64,000 nt of DNA from Aplidium turbinatum. Its lineage: Eukaryota; Chordata; Ascidiacea; Aplousobranchia; Polyclinidae. The notes under the pieces were generated by a model. The model was not told where the DNA came from and did no database searches. It worked only from the letters and a program-made list of their open reading frames with translations. Below are positions 11,101-19,500 of this stretch, piece by piece (within the stretch, counting starts at the first letter, position 1; each line of letters opens with the position of its first letter). The position numbers and the translations under genes are program-made. The DNA lies in assembly GCA_918807975.1 (NCBI GenBank), contig OU964930.1:11030372-11094371 (forward strand), in the 5' to 3' direction.

Positions 11101-11583
11101 CCATGCATACGTTGTTCGTTGTCTTGCATGAAGTCCACAACCATTTCATTAAATTTGCTTTTAAATACCGATAATTATCACGAAGTTAAAACAGCAATCC
11201 TGACAATATAATTATTTTATTGCGTGATATTGAACCAAATTATCCCACATTCTAACTACGTATCAGAAATGGCCGTAAAGCTTGTTTGGCACTGTTGTGT
11301 GAAGCAGATATGTATCGGTATTAAGCAACGTTAAACTGGATAATGGGGAAAAGTCATACCCCGTCTGATATCTACTGTATACGAGTGTAACTGTAATATG
11401 TACAAAAGCTCAAATTATGCAGCATTACTTGGGTGACGAAATCACAATGTTATGATATCATAAACCGATCCTCAGCACATTATTCGCAACAATTTGTGTG
11501 AATACATTGTTTTCAGGCTGTCTGTTTCCGCTGTTGTGATGACGTATCTACAGAACCCCGCACCAATGACGACACCATGGTAG
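2015..11583 (+). CDS. WDR83OS: WDR83OS / Asterix, PAT complex subunit (3' three exons)
   Basis: Three + strand exons (2015-2111, 10687-10784, 11517-11583) with GT-AG borders and compatible phases encode the last ~86 residues of Asterix. Recognisable strings are [36 protein letters not shown] and [16 protein letters not shown] before a TAG. Known role of the family: a small ER membrane protein that, with CCDC47, forms the PAT complex and protects nascent multipass membrane proteins with polar transmembrane segments. Two hydrophobic segments are visible, one crossing the exon 2/3 junction and one the exon 3/4 junction. The first exon (N-terminus before the RY) was not found and should lie left of the window. 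The 8.6-kb second intron is swollen by Penelope, hAT, LINE and SINE insertions. The gene converges on GAK. Confidence 0.93.
2645..2704 (+). repeat. Duplicated CA-rich microsatellite
   Basis: Two copies of TATAGTGCTTTGAACACACA separated by a CACACATACACACA tract. It marks the truncated left edge of the Penelope-like element. Confidence 0.6.
2700..4310 (+). mobile_element. Penelope-like retroelement, 5'-truncated, with RT and GIY-YIG endonuclease
   Basis: The open frame at 2675-3988 encodes the distal part of a Penelope-type reverse transcriptase, with catalytic motif FIDDIIW near residue 80. A Cys-rich linker ([13 protein letters not shown], about residues 300-312) follows. A GIY-YIG nuclease comes next: GIYVATC, YVGQT, an Arg in FSVRWSGH, and a Glu in CEDKWI. 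RT plus GIY-YIG is diagnostic of Penelope-like elements; the Cys linker suggests the Neptune or a related branch (inference). The 5' half of the RT is absent and a CA-rich microsatellite marks the left junction. A 285-bp MITE (3966-4250) interrupts the 3' end. The element sits in the second WDR83OS intron. Confidence 0.87.
3966..4250 (+). mobile_element. TTCGTAA-hairpin MITE, copy 2, inside the Penelope element
   Basis: Starts GGTGTCCGACG and ends GCCTATAAC, the same ends as copy 1 in the opposite orientation. The interior is repeated TTCGTAAA units in inverted arms around a centre near 4095-4110. It is flanked by a perfect 10-bp duplication CATAGGATAC (3956-3965 and 4251-4260). It interrupts the 3' end of the Penelope-like reading frame, so it is younger than that element. 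Confidence 0.87.
4984..5256 (-). mobile_element. tRNA-derived SINE (family 1)
   Basis: Read on the - strand it begins CCGGCTCGGTGGCTTAG, with an A box (TGGCTTAGTGG) and a B box (GGTTCGATACC) at tRNA spacing. A non-tRNA body follows and ends in an ATT-repeat tail (4985-5000 on the + strand). The head is only pseudo-tRNA; it is a retroposed SINE, not a working tRNA gene. Confidence 0.82.
5257..5714. other. Intronic DNA with GTTGCAAAAA motifs
   Basis: No gene or element border found. Variants of AAAAGTTGCA recur (about 5275, 5310, 5400) and also occur near 2190-2245. This may be remains of an old dispersed repeat. Confidence 0.35.
5715..5842 (+). mobile_element. LINE 3'-UTR fragment, left part (split by hAT)
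   Basis: Contains ATATAGCTGTTTAC, TATCACTGTTGATACC and TTATTAGTTTGTTTA. These match the 3' end of the LINE at 36530-37630 (opposite strand) and the fragment at 44960-45125. The match continues after the hAT, at 10070-10110 (CTCTGCTTTCCAACATCTCA). Confidence 0.7.
6372..8027 (-). CDS. LINE reverse transcriptase with C-terminal zinc finger (551 codons)
   Basis: RT palm motifs are in order: GKAPGPSGI (~residue 12), [12 protein letters not shown] (~142), [11 protein letters not shown] (~199) and the catalytic YADDLAI (~230). A finger CSVCLSGT / FCTNC / HWVHKKC (~290-315) follows, and then the C-terminal RTE-type region ([28 protein letters not shown]). The first Met is arbitrary; the true protein would begin in the upstream endonuclease. 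The product would act in target-primed reverse transcription. Confidence 0.85.
   Translation of the reverse strand: MIERAISKMRMGKAPGPSGIIAEMLKPTGKTGVALIRDLVEAIVSEGRIPADWEESYIVNIYKGKGDALDRGNYRGLKLLDQTMKILERVTEQLIRQQVQIDEMQFGFMPGRGTTDAIFIIRQLQEKHLAVNKTLYMAFVDLEKAFDRVPRKVIWWAMRKLSVEEWLVRIVQSMYLNARSCVRVGDGHSNTFKVGVGVHQGSVLSPLLFIIVLEALSLELRTGCPWELLYADDLAIIDTSLESLVDRIAAWKKGMEAKGLRVNMGKTKIMISGINQNFLRRSGKHPCSVCLSGTSSNSIFCTNCSHWVHKKCSGIKGSLRPDPHYSCPRCQGTARPIDGRPVSEVEIEGGTLDVVADFCYLGDTMSSGGGCEHAAITRCKSAWKKFREFLPILTSKQLPAATRGQVYSSCVRSVMLYGSETWATLASTVKRLQRNDRAMVRWTCLVGPKDNIRFETLLSKLKLKDISEVLQLGRLRWLGHVERSSSWISQVRCVNIAAQRGQGRPKLSWEELVKRDLVALNMDSANPINREVWRGRLRSRQTDRPHPRHED
8306..9095 (-). pseudogene. LINE endonuclease domain, N-terminally truncated
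   Basis: Residues from [10 protein letters not shown] through [25 protein letters not shown] and SQHRLVVSD match exonuclease-endonuclease-phosphatase LINE endonucleases. The catalytic Asp/Asn (GDWN), Asp (QIDYIL) and His (QHRLVVSD) are present; the N-terminal Asn and Glu motifs are missing because the copy is truncated. The frame stops just after AKYAI. Confidence 0.8.
10070..10110 (+). mobile_element. LINE 3'-UTR fragment, right part
   Basis: Continuation of the fragment at 5715-5842 on the far side of the hAT. TACTCTGCTTTCC and ATGTATTATTATG match the terminal sequence of the LINE at 36540-37630. Confidence 0.65.
10111..10686. other. Intronic sequence, nothing recognised
   Basis: Distal part of the second WDR83OS intron. 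An 80-codon + strand ORF (10173-10415) shows no recognisable motif and is treated as chance. Confidence 0.5.
10687..10784 (+). CDS. WDR83OS: WDR83OS exon 3
   Basis: Acceptor CATTTCAG and donor TTCAT|GTATGT. Thirty-two codons from [12 protein letters not shown] to GKQVLSSF plus two bases; phase 0 in, phase 2 out. It carries the end of the first hydrophobic segment and the conserved SFANSR. Confidence 0.93.
11517..11583 (+). CDS. WDR83OS: WDR83OS exon 4 with stop codon
   Basis: Acceptor TTGTTTTCAG, then G completes a Met codon and [21 protein letters not shown] runs to TAG (11581-11583). This matches the family's C-terminus ending in PMTPPW in vertebrates. Confidence 0.93.
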
Positions 11584-12550
11584 CGACACTTGGTGCAATA
11601 TGCTTTACGAAAAATCTTCTATCTGCAGACCAGTTCATGGATACTGTCTGCATGCAATAACTGTTGTCTGTTACAGAATTGATATAATTCAATTTTAACC
11701 AGTGGTCATAACTTATAATTTATGGTGAAATTAATGGTTGTAGTTTATGAAACCGGCACACTGCGCCATGTGATGTGCTTCGAATTTTAGAACAATTTTC
11801 AAAACATGATGCCTTAAGCTGGTACGTACATTGTAAGTACACAATCAGCTTACCAGGGAGTTACTAAAATGGAAACTTAGCATCTCACTTTTGCATGCGA
11901 AGCTACATGACTACGGAAAATCGGTTATTTTCACACTTTTGCTGCAATTTATGATGTTGGTTTTTCATGAGATTTGTCCTTTTTAATGTTGACTTCTACA
12001 AATGTTGTGGAGACTGTGTTAAAATGTGTTTGTCGTCTCCTACTTTTCTTGATGAATAAATCAAGATAATCTATCACTTGGTTGATGTTTTGCAGAACTA
12101 TTTTCCCGCCTCGTTAAACATCTTAATGCATTTGCAACTGGTCTGACTTGATTACGTTCCTTAACAGAAATATAAGTGATTAGGGGTTAGATAAGTTTGG
12201 ACCACTGTTACAAAAATAGGGGATGTGTGCTACCAATGGTTTCGCTGGAGAAAAGTACTCAAACTGCCAGCAGCCTAAATCATTTTCCCTTGTATTAACC
12301 ACAAAAACTCAACGCAAGCTTGAATGCCTGTACAAAAATAATACCTAGGCGTTTTGCAAGATTTAGCATCATCTTGAATTCCAATAACTTTGCAAGATGT
12401 AGTTGGATACCAAACAAACGAAGCTGGTTCGACACCTGGCTAAGATGTTCAAAGCTGGCCACTATCGACAAAGAATCGTCACTCTTTTCATCTACTTAAT
12501 GTATTATAAGAACATTTACGCATAAATAGTTTGGTCTCATATGTTATGAT
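11584..12550 (+). other. WDR83OS 3' flank / UTR
   Basis: No coding sequence. An AATAAA at 12055-12060 is a possible polyadenylation signal about 470 bp after the stop. Confidence 0.4.
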
Positions 12551-12719
12551 TAGTGTTCCCTCTAAGGTGCGCAATTGCTCAGTAACACTGGGTTAATTTG
12601 CGCAATGAAACTTTATTCTTGCGCACTTGCAACGCCTCACTCAGAAAACGTAGCCTTAAAATCATATTACGCGCAAAAATTATTTTGCGCATTATAAAAT
12701 TTTCTTAGAGGGAACACTG
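12551..12719. mobile_element. Short hAT-type MITE (169 bp)
   Basis: Inverted ends AGTGTTCCCTCTAAG and, on the other side inverted, CAGTGTTCCCTCTAAG. The flanking 8-bp duplication GTTATGAT/GTTACGAT has one mismatch (12543-12550, 12720-12727). The interior is rich in GCGCAA. Lies between the convergent WDR83OS and GAK genes. Confidence 0.85.
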
Positions 12720-12727
12720 GTTACGAT

Positions 12728-13402
12728 TTATGGATTACACAAAGGAAAAACAAATGTATTGCACAAAAAATGAAATGTAACTTCGTGAATATGAAACTTG
12801 AAAGCTTGTAAACGTTGCTTTTAAATAACCGAGAAAGTAAAAATCGAGCGAGTAAGAATTCTGCTATGGCACAACTTTCATCTCAATGTGCCACAACATA
12901 ACATATATACAGCAAAGAAATTAAGCAAAAGAAGACATGTGTTACATTTTGACTCAAAATGCGGTTTACTAAGAGTTAAATATTGTCTAGGTATTTGTGC
13001 AAACTCGGTTTCAGCTTTAATAAAATGGCACAACAAAAAGTTGTTCGTGGTAGCCCACTAATGGCAACGTTTCTATCGATGTAAGCAAGTTTGATCAGCA
13101 ACACTGCAGAATGTCTGAAAAACAGGAAAAAGATTTCCTTTCCATTTCCGCAAAAAAAGGTTTGCTTTTGGTTTAATTACCAAGAATGGTCGTTTTTTCG
13201 CACAATTTTAATGTTACATTTCACATTGATGTTTACATTTCATAATTTGCAAATCATTACAGACACTGCCTCGAATTAACGGATTCATGAGAGTGAAGCT
13301 TAAGTCATGTTGAAGAGCCATCCATCCTAGAACAGACATTTGACAGCACCAATGCTCATTTCAAGTTTGAAATGTCGGTATGGTCTTTACAAGCGGACCT
13401 TA
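12728..13402. other. Intergenic / GAK 3' flank
   Basis: No gene recognised. This should include the GAK 3' UTR on the - strand; ATTAAA variants on that strand near 13170 and 13206 are candidate polyadenylation signals. Confidence 0.35.
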
Positions 13403-13552
13403 TTAACACAGACTTTGCATTCCTTTCTCTTCAAATTCGGCCCATGCGTCATTCAGTTCCATGAATATCAGCTTGGAGAAATCCTCGTAAGACTTTCCAG
13501 CCGCTTTGTCAGGGTGAACCACCAAGCAAGCTTTTCGATACATTTTCTTCAC
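13403..13552 (-). CDS. GAK: GAK exon 21: end of J domain, stop
   Basis: Acceptor TTTTACAAG, 49 codons from [19 protein letters not shown] to [10 protein letters not shown], then TAA. HPDK is the Hsc70-activating tripeptide of J domains. [14 protein letters not shown] is typical of the GAK/auxilin C-terminus. Confidence 0.95.
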   Translation of the reverse strand: MKKMYRKACLVVHPDKAAGKSYEDFSKLIFMELNDAWAEFEEKGMQSLC

Positions 13553-16500
13553 CTTGTAAAATGTAAAAAAAAAAATATTTAAAAGTTCTACCGGAAACAT
13601 GACTCTTTCAGAAGCGGTAAGCAATCCAACAAAGGACCATAAACAATTGTGACCAATGCGAAAACACTTCTTGACACTCATCTTCTTTAGCATGTCAATT
13701 GCCTTAAAGTCGTTCCGATTAATCTTTACAAATATACATTTTTAGGTCCTTAAAATTAGTCAAATTTGCTACGTTTTTGCAGTGATTTCCTGTTTTGTGA
13801 GAATAGGCAGCTTAGCTGATTGCATCATTATCTATTTCAGCAATCCTAGTGGTGATAGCGACCCCTGTATGATGCACCACGTTGCAGTGCAGAAATAAGA
13901 AATGAAAGACTTCAAAAAATTGCTCCGTATCTCGGCAACGCTTAGCTCTTGCGCTACGGAATTAATTTCGCCTTTCACAGGTGTGACTTCTCCGGTTTGG
14001 TTATGGGCCACTGTAGTAAGATACATGGTTGCACTTGAAAAGATTAAGCCTTAACTTACATCATTAGCCTGGACAAGCTGATGCATACCACAAGGTTTCC
14101 ACTTGGTCTCTCCTTCCCATAAGACTGTGTGCAATGTGGAAAGCAGGGCACGAATATTCCTTTCTTTTCCCTCAATCCAGTCGAGAATCTGTGAGAGATG
14201 TTCGATTAACGTCACGCGTGAGAGTCAGGTAAAAGGCCGACACTGCAAGACAAGGCATACCTTGAGTTTTTGAGGATCGACATTTTCCGCTTGTGCTTCC
14301 CGTCTCAAATCAGCCAGCTTCCGCCTGGCCTCTTCCCGTTTTGTAGCCGTGAAACCGCTGCCACTCAAAAGATCGTCGAACGCGTCTTCTTTAACTTGTG
14401 GCTTGATATCTAGAGATTATAATAACTAAGTTGCTATCTTAATATTAGAGCTAAATGTTGAGTTACCAAAGCGTTTATACCTAGAACAGATCAAGCCAAC
14501 TTTACAACTCAGCAGATATGAAATCAACGATAGAATGGCTCGTTTTTCGCACAACATATTTCAGCAACAATATTGTTACGAATGGAGTGCATAGAAATAT
14601 TGTAGTTGCAATAGGGATTCTCTTGATGTTCCCTTTTAGTTGCAAAATCCACAAGCTGCTACAGACGTGCAAGTAGTTCTGCACCGAGATATTGTGTGCG
14701 GCACCGATTGACAAAATAATTTTAATTCATTAACAGATAAGCACGTACTAACATAACGTACGTATCGTAAAAGATTAAAAACAACTTCGTACTACACTGC
14801 CGAGTCAAAAAGCAACGTTGGAAGAGTTAAGGGAGCGTTCAAATATTACGTAACGCTATCGAGGAGGGGGGTTTATGAAAAGCGTTACGTTAGCGTCACA
14901 TCGGGGGGGAGGGGGTTCAAGCAAAACGTTACGTAACGCTTACGAGTACGGTAGTTTATTTGTGCTGGCTGGTATCGTCGTTTGGATACTAAATTAAGCT
15001 GAAATCATATCCAACAGCACCTATTCAGCACCAACAAAATCTCTATCAAGTATCAACTACGGTACTGTAATTCCATACAGGTTCTAAGTGCTCAAAAGCT
15101 CGCATTGCGAAATTGCAAGGCAGCATTCTTACATCACAAAGCTTGCTTTGATGTGAGTGAACAACATTAGGGTTGCCAGATGACCTTTTTTAGGCCAAAT
15201 TCCGAAAATCTGGCCTTTTTAAATTGCAGTTGGCTTAAAAAAAATTGATGCAAAAATTTGGCCCTTTTTATGGCTGCAAATTTTGACCGGTTTAGAAAGT
15301 ATTATTTTAAGTAAATTGCAAATAAAAGTATCACTTATCATCACTTTAAAAAGCAGTGGTTTTCAACCTTTTTGGTGGAACGGAACCCAATGAAACATTC
15401 CAAAAGCTCGAGGAACCCCTGTTCAATGATTTAATTACCTTATGCAAAAAACATCATTTGATTATAATAAAATTAAATTAAAATACTCATGTTCAGATTT
15501 ATTTATGTATAATAAAAATAAAAACTGTAAAAAACCTAATAGCCTACTGGCAAAACGAAATGATCTCTAACACGTTCACGGCAAGTTGACCCACCGGTGT
15601 ACAAACGAACTGTCTGAAAGAACTCCTTGAAGCGAAGAAAACATGTCGACAAAATTTGGCGGGAAAGCAAAAGGTTATCGCACCACACGAAAACAACAAA
15701 AATTCGAGATCGCAGCGAACGTGTTAAAGTGTAGAAAATTTATTATAGTGTCAAACCTCATCAATATTTGATTATATTTAAACAATATGCATATAATAAT
15801 ATAATAAACTCTCGGATTTGAATGTAAACTTGCGGAACCCCTAGACTTACTGGTGGAACCTTGCGGTTCCGCGGAACCCTGGTTGAAAACCACTGACTTA
15901 AAGCCTGAACTATATCCGTTTTAATTACTAAGTAGAGACATAGAGAGTAGAGAATGTGTTAGCTGTGGACAGGGTGGTTCTATTGAGTTAAACCGGGTGG
16001 GCTACTAAACGTTTTCAGTAGATACATAACGTTTTAATTCCAAAAAAATAATATAGCTAAAATTTCATGTCTCAAACGTAAGCTTTAGGTGCATACAAAC
16101 CAAGATATTTTATCAGCACGTGTTTCCACGTCATAATTTTGATATAAACTGGCAAAACGGGCTTTGTAATGGAAAAGCGTCACATGGGGGAGGGGGGGGG
16201 TTGACAAAAACGTTACGTTGGCGTCACATGGGGGAGGGGGGTCAAAAATTCGGAAAAACAGCGTTACGTAATATTTGAACGCTCCCTAAGCTGTGGTTTA
16301 AAAAACAAAGTTCTTACTTGCTTTCCAATTTTGTCCGCTGGCATGCATTCCACCGAGATTATAGTTCGGCTTGGAATAGCGGGGTTTCGACATGTCTGCT
16401 TGTGCACTTGAATTCATGCCAGAGTAAGGTTTTGCTTTATTCTGCGCAGTAGGAGGAGGGAGAGTGGTTCGTGGTGCTTGCATCTGGGAGTTTAAAGTCG

Positions 16501-19500
16501 GTTTCTGGCTTGGTTTTCCGAAACTTCCTAAGTCAGCAAATGGGTCATAGGAGGATTGGCTGGCCTGTTGGGGCGGGGGCTGGGTACTTTTAGCTTGGTT
16601 TGAACCCATCCAGTTTCCCATCAGGTTCTGTTCTGGCGCTTTCTGTTGGGAATGCGGAACAGTCGAAGCGTTGGGAGTCGGAGCAAAGGGATCAAAAAAG
16701 TCGTGATCTTTTGGTGGGTTGTTTACGTTGCTGGTCTGGTTATGAGATGACGTCGTCGGCTGTTGAGAGGAAGAAAAAGGATCGAAAGATGAAAAAGTAT
16801 TGAACACCTCGTTGGCTGATGTCTTGGGAACTTCTGCTTGTGGAGAATTGGATGAAAAGGGATCAAAAGTGTTAGAAGCGTTGAAAGGATGAGGATCATT
16901 CATCCCACCAAGCAAGTCTTCTTCGGGAACTTGAGGAGGAGATGGTCGAGAAGATGATTCGACTCCAGACAGAATATCAAAGTTGCTTGGAGGTTGGGAC
17001 TGGGACGGAGCAGTTACTTCAGCAGATATTTCAGAGTGGAGACCCAACAAGTCAACATCTTTGTTCTCTTGAGTTGTTTGGCCAAAAGCTTCATTGAAGT
17101 TTGTCTCGAAAATTCCCTTTTCTGGTTTCTCAGGAGCAGGTTGATCTGAAAAAGTTGACGATCTTGTAAATTGAATCATAACAATTACAATTGCTGCAGG
17201 GAACTTTAACCGACTATATCGTGTGGCTCTGAAACACCAAAACGGTGGTGCTATTACATAACCGGCCTGACACAAAGCAGCATTTTTATCGGTAAATACG
17301 GGAATAAAGCTTCTCCTGAAATTCATTACTTGTCTTCTTTCGTATGAGAAGTAACAATCGCTGACTATTTACAGCTAATTAACAACTATACTATCAAATA
17401 GGCAGCTAATTGACCCAATAAAACAACTGTAAAATGCGCGCAAAGTTGTTGTTACAAAAATACAACACTTTTAAAGCTAGTAAAAGAATCTTTTGAGTCT
17501 CTGACGTATTTCCTCGCTGGCTTACCGTTCCTGGCCTTAACAGTGTCTTTATCAGGTGCCGGCGTTTGTTCGTCTGCGTTGCCACTCCAGTCAAGCGTAG
17601 AAAAAAAGTTGCTCTTTTCAGCGTGATTGACTTCTTTGTCAGGCCGCGAAGGTTCTTTGTCTTCCGTGCTGCTTGAACTTCCCACCGGACTTCCAACAAC
17701 GACCTCGCCATTGGCCAGTGTGTAGCTGATAGAAGGGGTCATCTCATCTTCAACGTGACCTACAGCACAATCATGAAAGATGATGAGTTCAAGGTTCATT
17801 CGGATGAAGATGTCGCCCCAACATCTGTAAAACGCTAAACGAACCTCACGATCACAGCGTGCGTATTAGGGAGGGCCGTCGGAAACAGTTCGCTTAGCAA
17901 CTCGAGTTTCTTAGAAGGTTTGAGTAAATGGCGAAATCGAAAACCATTTTTTAATTGAACGCCAGGAAGACGGCGCACAACACGGACCTAATCGGTAAAT
18001 CACCCCATTCCAGGGATATTGCAAGAGTTGCCATACCGTCCTTAATTCTAAGATTTGTCCTTTTGAAGAACTCTATCTTAGAAAATATTACTGTCCTTAT
18101 TGCTAGGAAATGTCCTTCTTTTTGATTTGAGTCCTTATTTTGTCTTATTTTCAACAATTAGTGAATAAACTTAGTGGAATGACAGCCAAATCCCTACTAC
18201 AGTAAAAGTAAACCTAGACCTGAGTTGTCGTGAGATGCACATAGTATTTTTTCACGAACAATGAGTTGTTGGAACCATAGCCGTACGAGCCAGGGGGGCA
18301 GCCGCCTCCCCTGTTGTTTCAAAACGTCGCGAATTCGGGCAAAATCTTGAAAAGAAAAACTATAAATTAATATATTTTACCTATCAAACTAAGTAGGCTA
18401 CAGCCTCTTATTTGCACAAGAAATGTGCCGCAAAATTTTCATTTGGCATACCCGTATTGATGTATTGTATTGCATGGTGATCAAACTATAGTACGAAATG
18501 CATTTAACCAACTGCATCATGCCAATTTGGGCAGCCACCAAAATATGTCTCCAATACTTTTGTGAAACTGCCCAAATCAAAACGCAAAATTTGCTATATA
18601 GCTAATTTTATTAATTTTCACAAATGCATCGTGTTGATTTGGGTAGCTGAAAACATGAAATTATTTGATGAAACTGATTAGTCTGTTTATGCAACTGCCC
18701 AAATTAGCATGAGGCAGTTTCCCCAAAATGAACAAATTCATTAATTTTTCCCATTAACATAACTGTATCGTTTAGATTTGGGCAACAAAAAAATATGAAA
18801 TTATCTGATCATAGTCTATTTATAAAACTGCCCAAATTGGCATGATGCAGTTGCCTCGGCATCAAAATTTACAAAATCTTTAATTTTTTTCATAATATCC
18901 ATAAATGCATCATCTTGATTTGGGCAACTACAAAATATGAATTTATATAAATCTGGTGAATAGCCTACTTTTATAAAACAATTCGGGTGGGGAGGTCACA
19001 GTACTTTTTCAACCATAAACGGACATAGGTAAGCAACACCATAACATTTAACAAAAAACAAGTTATAGGCCTACCTGTTAAAAGTAATGTTAAGGTGTTG
19101 CTTAGCTTTGTTTGGTTACTTTTATAAAAGGTTCTGCTACTATTCGGCGAGTTACCTATTCGGCGAGAGCCTTTTTCGGCGAGTTACCTATTCGGCGATT
19201 TTTTGAAAATCCAACGACGCCTTCTGCAAATCCGATGATTGAATATTATTCAATATTCAGACATAGACTCAATGTAAATATGTACTGTACTGCTAAGCTA
19301 ATTTGGTTCTTTGAATCCTACGTCACCGTCTGTATGCAAACTTAGAATATATTAAACTTAGTTATTTTTGTCATCAAATTACCTAGCCTAACTATACTTT
19401 TAGAAGTAGTGCTGCCAGACCTTTTTATTTTTGTACTAAAATTCGTATCATCAAAACTACTTTAATTGATTGAACAAAGTTTATTTGAACAGAAGTAGTA

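Larger units (their letters stand above)
14410..16317 (-). other. GAK intron 18, carrying nested MITEs
   Basis: The intron holds a TAA-flanked TIR element (14831-16286) with a hAT MITE inside it; the remainder (14410-14830) shows no further feature. Confidence 0.7.

Noticed and set aside
17760-17824. Upstream extension of GAK exon 17 to an acceptor at 17825
   Set aside because: Out of phase with exon 16; the acceptor at 17760 gives a continuous GAK frame with the conserved STLDW.
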